Shown piece by piece: positions 8,801 through 19,500 of a stretch of DNA of 64,000 nucleotides. The stretch comes from Thecamonas trahens ATCC 50062. Lineage: Eukaryota; Apusozoa; Apusomonadida; Apusomonadidae. The position numbers were made by a program, and so were the translations under genes. The stretch is from assembly GCF_000142905.1 (NCBI RefSeq), contig NW_013657668.1:190912-254911 (forward strand), read 5' to 3'. Below the pieces are notes generated by a model. That model ran no database searches, was not told the origin of the DNA, and saw nothing but the letters and a program-made list of their open reading frames with translations. Position 1 is the stretch's first letter. The number at the start of each line of letters is the position of its first letter.

Positions 8801-11800
8801 CGCATGCCACGCCCTGCGCAACAAGTGCGAACCACGTCGTCGCAGAGATCTCCACCCCAGCGTTGAGGCTGATCGTCAGCGGCGGCGGCTTGGTCGTGCC
8901 AAACAACTTCGGGTTCACATCCACCACATCGTTCGCAGTCACGTTCACCACACGCACAAGCGGTCCATCCTGCTGCACAAGCCCGCCACGGCTGCCGTCC
9001 CACGAGTAGCACGCCACATAGTCGCCTGCTGCAGGCATCGCGCTCGCCGCGGCGATCGTTGGCCCAGTCCACGGCACATCCACGTACGTCCCGGCCCCGG
9101 CTCCACACCCGACGCCCACAGGCACCAGCGACATCAACGACGACGACTCAAAGTACACTCCCGACAGCGCAAACGTCGGCTTCGAGCCCACGCCCACAAC
9201 ACGCGGGTCGACATGATCAATCGCGTCAGTCGCACCGCGCACCACCAGCTTGCCCACGCTTGTCTGCGCCACAACCTGCGTCGCGTGCACCCCATAGCAC
9301 ACCGTGTAGTTGCCCGGTGTGTTGATCGCCGACGTCCACTGCGTCTCGGTCCCGCTCACAATCGGAATCACGCCCAGCTCGGGCGTGCACGACGCCGACG
9401 ACGAGAAGAACACCCGCGTCGCAGCAGACGGCTTGATGTTGGAGCCGGTCATCGCAAACACCGGGTTCACGCCGACAGGTACCATAAGCGGCGACAGGCT
9501 CGTCACCGTCGTCGCCGTCGCAGCAATCGCCTGCACAGACACACCCGTCTGCGCCAGCCACGTCGGCACGTCCGAGTCGACTCGCACGCACGCGTAGTAC
9601 ACGCCTGCGCTCGTGAATCCGCCGCTCCCGCCGCCAAGCACGTACTCGGTCTGCGACCCGTTGTTGATGAGCGTCACAACCTGCGGGGACGAGCAGTCGC
9701 CGGCAGTGAGCGTAAACCCGAGCTCGACGCCGCTCATCAGCACAATCGACGACGATACCGTTAGCACAAAGTCGTCCACTCCGGACGGCACCTCCGCCGG
9801 CACCAGGCCTGTCACTGTCGTGCTGCTTCCAGCTTGCACCGTGAGCGTCACCGACGACTGCTGCGTCCACTCCTCGGACGGCGCCCCACGATTGACCGTG
9901 TAGCACGTCGAGTACGCTCCCAATGCCAGTGGCGCAGACAGCGTCACCGGTCCTGTCGCCGTCATGTCCGTCACAGCCTCGCGGTCACCCAGAATAAGGC
10001 AGCTTTTGCCTGCCGCCGCAAATGCGATTGCGCCCGTCGCCACAGGCGTAAACGTGCTAAACGTCATCGTCAGCCCGCTCTTGTCTGCAGGGTGGTATCG
10101 CCGGTCCACCGACGTCAGCGTGTTTGTGTCAATCGTCACCACATCGATCGTTGCGCTCTGCGCCGTGTAGCTTGCCTTGCCGTCTGTTGAGTAGCACACA
10201 TACAGCGGGCCCGACGCGTAGTCGCGGTCCACCGTGATAGCCACGGTTGCCCCAAGGTCGGTGCTGAGATCCACCGACGCATCCACGCTCGCGCAGCTCG
10301 CCGAGGTCGAGAGCCCCACCGTCGCGCCCTTGGCGTGGTAAGCTCCGTTGCCCGTCAGCGTGATCGTCGGCCGCGTCTTGGCGCCCATCACGTTTGGCAC
10401 CGGCGTCACAAACCGGTCTGCACTCGGCCCGACAACCGTAAACGTTGCCGCAGGATTCTCCACCCACGCCGTCGTGGCATCCATCTGCGTGCACACCTTG
10501 TACATGCCCGGTGTCGGATCGCCGACATACCCACGGATCGTCGTGTTGCCGTATCCAAACTCACGCTCGCTCGCGACCGGCACCGAGCCGCACGAGTCGG
10601 CAACCGGAATGACCGCCACCTTGGTCGACGACGCCCCGATGAGGTTCGACGTCCCCGACGGCACGAGGTCACTCGTCATGCCCGAGCCAAGGAACGCAGG
10701 CTCGAGCGACGACAGAATCAGCGCCTCCGTCGACGACACGACCGTGATCTCCGCACCGACTGCGATCTGCGCCACCCATTCGGCGAGAAGAATAGGCTTG
10801 TAGAAGCAGAACTGATACTTGCCCTTGTCTAGCCCCGTCGGCGCCGTGAACGGTGGCGGCGACGGCGAACCGGTGGTGTACGCCACTTCGCCAATCCGCC
10901 CCGAAACACACGCTCCAGACTTGGCCATTGCAAGCTGTGTCGTCCCGTCGCGGGCATCGGTCACAATGTCGAACGCGAGACCGGGCACACCAGACGCCAC
11001 AATCTGCGGCGTGGCAGACTCGATCGACAGCGCCAGCGGCTCGTTCACCACAGACACTTGCGATCGAAGTTGCCGCGTCCATGTCGCTCCGCCGTTGACT
11101 GTGAGGCAGACATCGAACACACCAGGCTCGGCGAGCGCCTCGCTCACCAGAAGCTCCTGGTTCTTGGCCTGCACATCAACCGTCCCGATGTGGAAGCCCG
11201 TCTGCCCACAGTCCTGATTGGCGTCTGGATGCAGGAGCGCCACTTGGACCTGTGACGGCACCGACGTCTGCTGCAGCGACCCAAAGGTCATGAGCGGCTG
11301 CGTCCCGTTCAGCACCGTCGACGGTACCAGATCGGTCATCGCATTCGGCGAGTCGATCGCGTACTGGATCGTTTGCCCCGTCGAGCCCCAACGCGTGCCC
11401 TCGGCTGTGTAGCAGACGTGGTAGTTCTTGGAGAGCTGCGCCGCCGGCTCGCCGTAGTCGACGCTGAGCGCGAGGTCGATCGAGCCATCGGCAAGCGCCA
11501 CCTCGACCTTGCGGTCCTGACATGAGGCGTAGGGTGAGATGGCCACCTTGGCGCCCGGCGGTCCACCGCCGGCCGTGAAGCTCACCACATACGAGCTCAA
11601 CGAGTTGCCGAGCACCGCTGGCGGCGAGTCCAGCGTCAACGAGGTCGCACTGGGTGGCGAGAAGACCACGAACGCTGCGCCGCTAGCCTGTCCCACCCAC
11701 GTACCTGGCTTGGCCGCTGATGCAAGACAGAGGTAGTACTGACCCGCAGGCACGCCGCTGTTGAGCGATATCGACGCCATCCCGCGCCCGTTGACCACCA

Positions 11801-14284
11801 CCGCGTTGGAGATGGTGGCAGTAGAAGGCGGGACTGAGCAGTCGGGCGCTGTCGAGAGCCCGACCTGTCCAGAGAGCACGCTCGACAGGCCGTTGAGCTC
11901 AAGAAAGACACCAGCATCGTCGGCGTACGCGCTTTGCGGCGAGAATGACGAGATGGTAGATGAAGTGACGTCGACCACAGTGATGACCGGGCCCGTCTGG
12001 CGCGCAAACGACACACCGCCATCGACCGAGTAGCACACGTGATACGCGCCCGCTGCAAGCGATGGCGCCACGAGGACAGACCCAGTCGCAGAGTACGGCA
12101 CAGCCGGTGCAACATGGTTATCCACGACACATGACGGTGCTCCGCTGGCGACGAGCGCAAGACGGGTGCCGGTGTCGGTCACCTGGGCACCAGAAAAGAC
12201 AAACCGGGCCGGAGCACCGGCAGCGATAGACGGCGGGGTGACCGAGGCGATGGCGTTGACACCGCTGGGAGCAACAACCAGCTGGATGCCGGTCATCTCG
12301 ACCCGCAGAGAACTGGTCGACGATCGAACGCAGAGCTTGTAGGTGCCAAAGGTCGGGATGGAGACGCCGGTGTAGCGACCGCTCTCCGAGTTGTAGGCGG
12401 TCTCGTACTGCGGCGTACTGCCAGAGCAGTCAGTGGAAAAGGCAAACTGCGAAGTCGGCGAGTGGATGCGGTGGCCCGGGGCGACGGCAAAGGTGGCGGT
12501 AAAGGTCACGCCGGCGCCGACGGTCCTGGGCGTCATGGCGGTGATCGAGGTCGGAGTGACGAGGACGTGGGTGAGGGAGAGCATCGGCTGATGGACCCAC
12601 TCCCCGAGCGAGCGAGCACAGAACTCGTATGTAGACGTCTTGCCAAGGGTAGCGGTCAGTTCATCCAAGTTGCCCGCTCAAAAGTGACTGATGTCGATGC
12701 CACAGCCGTCTCGCCGATCCTACTAGAGTCGCACAATTGAGGCGGACCACGGCGCATGCACGCAAACACGTACTTGTTGTTGGGGTCGTTGGTCCCGCGC
12801 AAGAGCCCGTTCAGGCCAAAGTTGCCCCTGATAACAACGTCGTTCTCGTTAGGACGATCACTTGGAAAGGCCTGCCAAACACCGAGATGCGAAGTAGTAG
12901 CACGTGTGAGAGGGTTGACGTACGTTGCAGGCATTCGGAGCCCGTTGTCAAAGCTGCGAGGGTTGGTCAGCAGCCGCGAGCCGATCCAGTAGTCATTGCT
13001 AGCGAGACCGGAGATGCCATCGAACCAGGTGAAAAAGGTATTCCACTCCGGATCGGTGCCACGCTCGAGAACGACGCCACCCTCCTTGGCACATGCATCG
13101 ACAGCCGTGGCGAGAGTGACTTTGGCTTTGGTTATGAGCCAAGCGCACGCCTGCGTTGCTGCGTGGTAAGCGTTGGAGATGCCGCTCGCTGCACAGGCGG
13201 TCGCCGGATCCGAGACATATGTCGCCGGATCGACAAAGGCAAACTCAGCCCCGGTGGCAGAGACATACGCTGAGTCGGTGACGACGACCGACAGCGAAGT
13301 CGTTCCGGTTGATCCATGACCGATCGTTTTCGGTGTCACATCGGTGAAGGTCGTCGGGTACGGGCGACCGAGCGCGACTGTGACCGTAAAGTCGGTCTGA
13401 AGCTGCCAGTTGACGCCAAAGTCGTTCGAGGTGCAGATGCGGATGTTTGTCCCAAGAAGTGACTCGGGCAGCGGCTTCTCCACCCAAAAGTACGACGAGC
13501 GCATCGGCTGGATGCCCTGCAACGCAGTACAGTCGGTGGCGGTAAAGCCCATCAGCGCCGTGAACGACGGCGTGATGATGTCCGAACGCACAAAGAGGGG
13601 TAGCTTGTTGTCAACCGGGTTGGTGTAGAGGAAATCAGGGTTCACATTTCCCACCATTTTGTGGCTCGGATCAAGACGCATGCAGTACGGTTGATAGCTG
13701 TACTGCGGGTAAATGTCGCGCCAAGTCCCATCACTCACGTAGCGAGTGAAAATGTACTGGGTTAACACCGTGTTGGGCTCGCCGCCGTACCAGTTGGCAT
13801 ACTTGTACTGCAGGCCATTGATACCACGGTACTGGTACTGGAACTTGGCCTGGTCGATGGCAGTAATGTCGAAGAAGCGAATAAGGCCATAAGCGTAGTC
13901 TAAATCGGTCTGACTTCGCCCCGTGTTCGCCAGAAAGTTGTCCATGGCGGCCGAGGTCGCCCAAGGCATGAAGAACCCACCCGAGCCACCGTCGAGGGTA
14001 GCACACCAGTTGAGCGTACTCTGAAGCTCAACTCTGTTGGAATATGATGACTCGGAGTATACCTGGTAAGGTCCAAAGGTGGCCACATCCACATCTGTGC
14101 TCTCCACCCCTGTGTCAGTCTACCGACCTGGCAACTAATCGCACGCTTTCACCGCTGCCAATGTCTTCCCTGTTACATGTAGAGCCACCCCCCTCCTTTT
14201 GACCCACGTACCACCCAGAGCAGGTGCCAGAATCAGTCCGAAGACTGCTAACACGGCCACAAGGGACGACGGGATGTATTGCAT
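5816..14284 (-). CDS. Plexin-like receptor: lectin, IPT repeats, PSI, TM, RasGAP
   Basis: Inferred exons are 14284-14212, 14109-12724, 12676-8612, 8591-8055 and 7992-5816, giving about 2745 aa in phase. Exon 1 encodes a signal peptide (MQYIPSSLVAVLAVFGLIL) and ends at a GTACGT donor. Two C-type-lectin-like domains follow (about 30-165 and 320-475; ANWYGGEPNT and DYWIGSR motifs). About a dozen or more IPT/TIG-like repeats of roughly 95 aa run to about residue 1880. Two PSI-type cysteine clusters follow (CGACASICSWC; CSECWEAARPECGWC), with an IPT around GGETVTVTGVLF. One TM lies near 2208-2232, followed by basic YKRKRE. The cytoplasmic part is a RasGAP: MFRTNSFATKMF carries the arginine-finger region and FFFLRFMVPCITAP the FLR motif. 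It should sense extracellular ligands and inactivate Ras-type GTPases at the plasma membrane. Ligand and exact splicing are unknown. Confidence 0.8.
7993..8054 (-). other. Predicted 62-nt intron in the receptor gene
   Basis: The frame changes here inside an IPT/PSI-type region. A GT at 8054 and a TCAG acceptor ending at 7993 restore the frame and join CQWD to the conserved TCVSPTSL segment. Inferred by eye. Confidence 0.5.
8592..8611 (-). other. 20-nt extra segment in the receptor gene (micro-intron or indel)
   Basis: Removing these 20 nt, which start with GC and end with AG on the coding strand, restores the frame. It also makes the IPT repeat match its neighbours in length: TSLS, then six residues, then GV, as in TSLSPLMVPVGV. 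No ordinary GT-AG intron fits. It may be a GC-AG micro-intron, an insertion or an assembly error. Confidence 0.45.
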
Positions 14285-14408
14285 GGAACAAGTCAACTGT
14301 CTCACGACGTGTGACTTGAGAATGAGCGGAGAGTCGACCATAAGGTATCTGCTGCGCGCGTGGGGATACGTTTGCGAATTGTTTCACTGTTCGTCATCCG
14401 GCGCATTA

Positions 14409-14525
14409 CCGCTTGCCGGCCGAGCCGTCGCTCCACTGGCTCGACGATATTGAGAGATTTCCCCTCATTTACTATGCTGGCCACCCACCAGTGCCAGCAC
14501 ATACTGCCCATTGGCACGATGGCCT
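14409..14525 (+). pseudogene. Fragment related to the degenerate gene at 58.4-59.2 kb
   Basis: The plus strand here is about 80 percent identical by eye to the minus strand at about 59217-59120. Both read RLPAE.SL.WLD followed by IYYAG, and later QHI.PIGT. A 4-nt difference shifts the frame between IYYAG and QHILPIGT, so this copy looks broken. It lies between the receptor and NIPA-like gene starts/ends. The parent family is not recognised. The rest of 14285-14981 holds no gene I can support; a short GTC/TCG microsatellite lies near 14600-14625. Confidence 0.5.
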
Positions 14526-14981
14526 GCATGTACACGAGCTGCATCCGCACGCTCGCCTACACCCGAGATCAAGTTAAGAATTGGGCATCCAGGGCGCGCT
14601 CATCATCGTCGTCGTCGTCGTAGATCGTCATCAAAGGGTGGGTGGGTGGCTTTCCGATCCTCCGGAACCGACTGTGTCGACGCCATCCAAGCTCTCAGCA
14701 AGTATGATACCAGCTGCTTCGCTTCGCTCAGCCGACTACGAGTGTTAGCGACTTGTAGCAGTCGCAGCAACTCTTGGAGCGCAACACCAGCGCAACAAGG
14801 CACAACAGCGGCAATCGACACTCTAGCAGGACCAGCACAAGTCAAATAGAGCCATGATCGCACAGCACTTTGAATGTACTGACTGGTACAAGATCTACCA
14901 ATGACCGAGGGGTGGTATGATGAGGCAACACGGTTAAGGGATGTTGGCCCGATCGGCAACGTTTGTTCTCATGTCCTGCTC

Positions 14982-16427
14982 TCATGCCCTATTGACGGGA
15001 ACAGTGGCCGGGCCGTCGTCCAGATCCGAGCCTGAGGAGCGGCCGGGGGCGTCGGCCTCGAACCCGGCCTCGTCCGAGTAGACGTCCGAGTCGGGAAGAG
15101 TGGTTGGGCGGAGGTCACCAGCGTCGTCGGTCGAGCCCGAGTCGGAGACGTAGCGCGAGGTGGTGCGGGCAGCGGCCGGCGGCGCTGCAAAGTTGGGGTT
15201 CACCGCCCCACCCTCCGGATCATCCATTCCCAGAACCGAGTAGTGAGTGTAATTCTCGCGGAGCGAGAGCACGTACGCGCCAATGAGCTCAAACATGATG
15301 CCGCAGAGCGGGAGCGCCACGTAGAGCAGGACTGACTTTCCGGAGAAGCCACCGAACAGGCCAGTGATGATAAAGTCAAGGATGCGGAGGGTGACGTGGA
15401 ACATGGCCAGAATGTAGATGTAGTCAAAGTCCATGAGCGCCTTGGTCATCCAATAGAGCTCGGCACCGGTGGCGGCAAGGAACGCAACAACAAAGACAAA
15501 GATCACAAAGCCGACATGGTCGTAGGCAGCAACAAAGAGGATGGCCGGCACGTAAATGAGCGCCTGAATGACAGCAGTGATTGCCGAGTACAAGATCGGC
15601 ATCGTCTTGCGGATCCGCTTGTTCTGCGGGTCACCCATCGACGACGTCCCGAGCTTCTTGCGGTAGTGCCAGATACCCAGGTAGAGGAAGAAGAGGGCAA
15701 AGCCAATGAGGAAGACGTAGATGACAAAGACGAGGACAGAGACCTCCACAAGATCCACCACCCACAACGCGAGCAGCGCCCCTGTAATAATCAGCGCATA
15801 TGCCACCAAATCCTTCCGCATCAGCGTCTCCTTCAGCGCAAAGAACGAGTACGCGAGGCCTGTTGCCAGCGATGCGATCTGGTAGAGCGACGACCCATTG
15901 ATGTCCCTTCCACCGACATCCACGCACAACTCCGAGAGACCAAACAGACCCACAACTACACACCCACACAACGTTAGTACCCACCAGCACATGTACATGG
16001 CCACAGACCACCCGGTGGTACCAACCGGACGATTCACACGGGTCGGAGTATGGAGAGAAAGGGGGGGGGGGCAGTTGCGACGAGAGGGGCAGGGCTGCCA
16101 GTCAGCCAAACACCGGCATGTGCAACAGCAACAGCGACAACAACAGCAGTCGGCACAGGAAGGGAGAGGCAGTCCCCTCATGGTCACACCCCGCCCCTAC
16201 CTTCCCTCTTTCCTCCCACGCCACCCTGCCCTCCTCCCACACCCTCCCCTCCTCTTCCCCGCACACACACACACGCACAACGTACTGAACCACCACATGG
16301 GGTAGTTGTACCACGGCTCGGGAGCAGGATCATCCCGACGGACAGTCAGCAACTTCTTGAGCAGCCACAAGGAGGTGGCGTGTCCAATGCCTCCGATGGT
16401 GGGGAAGACAGCATTGAAGGCAGACAT
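14982..16427 (-). CDS. NIPA-like multi-pass membrane protein (DMT superfamily)
   Basis: Exons 16427-16286 and 15955-14982 give 371 aa in phase. Exon 1 carries a first membrane segment (FPTIGGIGHATSLWLLKK) and ends WYNYPMWWF. Exon 2 resumes with IVGLFGLSE and contains about eight hydrophobic helices, including SLATGLAYSFFALKE, which matches the conserved repeat half of NIPA/DMT transporters. The acidic Ser/Asp-rich tail (about 300-371) is probably cytoplasmic. Known NIPA proteins move Mg2+ or related cations; substrate here is inferred at best. It is paralogous in layout to the N-terminal part of the gene at 47260, which has the same YNY.(M/V).W landmark. An upstream in-frame GTG at 16502 was rejected in favour of the ATG at 16427. 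Confidence 0.7.
15956..16285 (-). other. 330-nt intron with a TACTAAC branch point
   Basis: The donor is GTACGT at 16285. A perfect TACTAAC lies at 15979-15973, and the acceptor TAG ends at 15956, 17 nt downstream of the branch point. The intron also carries a C/G homopolymer run (about 16062-16072) and a CA microsatellite (about 16262-16275). Confidence 0.8.
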
Positions 16428-16517
16428 GTCAGTCCAGCTTGCTGCGAGACAAGTAATGCCCTCCGGTGACTCTCGGCTGACATGTCTGGCGAATGCTACC
16501 ACTCACACCACCGCTGC

Positions 16518-16575
16518 TTTATCCGAACCGCGTCGGGGAAACCACCTCTGTTTTATCCGAACCGCGTCGGGGAAA
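16518..16575. repeat. 24-bp direct repeat spanning a stop codon
   Basis: Identical 24-nt copies lie at 16518-16541 and 16552-16575, a 34-bp period. On the minus strand each encodes PTRFG followed by TAA, so the end of the coiled-coil gene is duplicated just past its stop. Confidence 0.9.
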
Positions 16576-19500
16576 TTCCGGGAAGCCGATCGTACCGATT
16601 AAGGCTTGGAAAGCTATCTGCAACGTCAGCTGCAACGACGTCGGCGGTCCGTGCCTTGATCGGCGACCACTCGCGGTGCCGCTCCAGAGGAAGTAGGCCA
16701 GACGCCTGCCGGAGCGGAATGCGCTCCACGCGGAGGACGGGCTGGCCGATCCGAGATGCCACCTCCAGCTCGTGGATTGCTGCCATCTCGGACGACCAGT
16801 ATCCAACACCGTAAAAGAACGTTCCGTCGCCGTCGTCATGCTGTAGACGCCGCGTGAGCGTGACCGAGTTGAGCACAGCCAGAACGGCCTCGGCCTGCCG
16901 CTGCCGCTCGGCCACAATCGCCGCCTTCTTCGCCTCCCACATGGCCACTTTGGCCCCGTGCCACATCTCCATCCGCTTCAGCGCATCCATCATCGTGTCG
17001 TCCCCCGAGCCGGTCGCCTCAAGCGCTGCGCGCTGCCGTGCCGAGTCTTGCGCTTGGACGCCAGCAGTGAACTTGCGGAAGAGAGCTGTTGTCTTGGCAC
17101 GCCGCAGCTGTGCGTCGCGCCCAAGGTATGCCTTGATCTCAGCCTGCGCCTGGGGATCCGCCGCGAGCGCCTGGCTCTCGAGTACCCGCCGCGCCTCCAT
17201 CAGTGCCGCGCGCGTCTCACCTAGTTCAGCAATCAGCCGCTGGCGCTCGAGGAAGAGCTGCAGCGTTGACGATCCCCCACCCTCTAGGCCTAGGTCGGCG
17301 GCAGCCGATGGTGACGCCATGTGCCCGGCCGCTCCAGCGGGCGAGTTGGCCGCCGCCGCATCATCGCGCGCTGCAGCTACGCCTCGCGACAGCGCGTTGA
17401 CCGCAGGCGACACGCTGCTGCCGCGCCGCGGCACACCCCGAGTGGGCAAGCCAGGCGGCAACAGCGCATTGCCCTGCGCCATCGGCGCCGTCTTCAGCTC
17501 GTGGATCTGTTGCGCCTGGTACGCCACAACCCGCTGGAGCCGTTCCAACGCAGACGCGTGTTGCTGTTCCTTGCCCGCAAGAATCCGCGCAAACGCAGCC
17601 CGCGCCTTTGGGTCTACTTCAGTCACGCTCCGACCCACGTGCTCGCCTTCGCCCGTGCTCGACATGGAGACCGAGCCCACAACACCGAGCCCGGCGGCAG
17701 TATCGGCGTCAACGGCCCCAAACGTGTTGCTCGACGAGCCAAGCAGCCGCCCGGGCGCCGGGCTCCTGCCGGATATGGACATCTTGCGCTCGCGCGGTTG
17801 TTTTCTGAGCTCGGCCTCCGATGGCTCTCGACTGCCATACGCAATACTCGACCGACGCTGCCCGCGCCGCTCTGCCATCAGCTTCTCGCGCTCGGCCGCC
17901 ACAGCCTTGCGCTCGGCACGTAGCGTTTCCACCAGCGACAGGCCATGCGCAGTTGCACCACCATTGTTTTGCGAGCCACTCCCACTCTCGCCACTGGCAA
18001 GGATGCGAGCAGACGCCAGCTGCTCCTTCAGCTGCTCCACCTGGTGTTGCAGCCCGATAGTTTCGACCCGAGCCGCGTCTAGCGCCGCCGTCTTGGACAC
18101 CACAGCGGCCTTGGCCTCGACCACAGCTTCCTCAGCCGCCGCGTTCTTCTTCTCCACGCCCTCCTCCAGCATCGCCACAAACTTCCACACCTCGGCGCAC
18201 GCCATCCGCGTCTCATTGGCAGCCGCGTCTAGCTCGTTGTTGGTCGTGCGCAGATGGCCTTCCAGCTGCGCAGCAAACTTGCCGTACTCGGCCTCGCCGC
18301 CCTCGCCTGGCAACTCGGCCGCGTCAATCTCCTCCAGTGCGCTCGCCAGCTCATTGTCAAACAGCCGTGGCTCGGCCACAAAGGCTTGTGTGAGAAAATC
18401 GTCCGGAACAACCCCGAGTCGCGCCAGCCGCGCGCCAACTCCGGCATGTACAACACGTACACACGCCGACATGCGGAGTGCCGCAACATGCGCACCGCGG
18501 TACGCCTCTCGGCTCATGGCTAGCACTGCCCGTGCTTCGGACGCCAGCTCCATTCGATGCACAGAAGCTTCGCGTTCAAGATCGGCCGCACGCTGCGCCA
18601 GCGCCTTCTCGTAGTCCGACTTGAGCACAGCCGCAATCGAGTCTGGCCCCATCTCAGCACCCAGCGCTTGCTGCAAGTCGCTGATGCGCTCGTCGTAGCC
18701 AGCAGAGATCTTGGCAACCTGCGAGCGGTGGAACGCCCGCGACCGCCGCTCACCCTTGTCACCCGCAATCACCGCCGCAGTCAGCTTGGTGTTGAGATTC
18801 TTGATCTGGCCTACAAGCTCGGTCTCGATCTTGCGGAGCAGAACTATCGCCTGGTCGTGCTTCTCCGACACGCTCCGCAAGTACGCGCGGGTTACCTTGG
18901 ACATTTCTTCCCGCTCAGACGCCATGTCGGCGACTTTGAGCTTGAGCTCGTCACGCTCACGCTGCAGGGCCGCACCCGATGCTTGCCAGTCGCGAACAAT
19001 CTTCCGTAGGCCCTCTTGCCCGTCCAGCAGCCGCATCACCTCGTCGGTCTGCTCTCGCACCTTGACCTTCAGCTCGGCATTGACGGCCATCATTGCCATG
19101 TAGCCGTCGACAAACATCTCGGTGTGGGCCGCCTCGCTGCCACCCACCCGCGCGCCTTGGCTCGCCCCACTCGCCGCATCAAGAGTCGTCACCTGGTCAA
19201 CCACGTTGGGCAACCCGCCGTCCTTGATGGCGGACAGTTCTCCAGTCGACACGTCAAGTGCTTGAGCCCCTACATCTCTCCCTGCATTGAGTCGGCCAAC
19301 CAGACGCCCAATCTGTGCTTCCATTTCGGCGTTGGTCTTCTCCGCAAACTCATAGCGGACAATCGCCGCACGAAGCTTCATCCTGGCACCCTTGAGCTTG
19401 TCTTGCAGCGAGTACACCGCTGATGCGTTGACCTCCTTGCCTCCACCGCCCTTGCCCACGCCTGGGCCAAGGCCAAAGTCGCTGATGCTCGACTCATCTG

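Noticed and set aside
16854-18614. Long plus-strand frame opposite the coiled-coil gene
   Set aside because: It is a Ser/Ala/Arg-rich antisense shadow of heptad codons.
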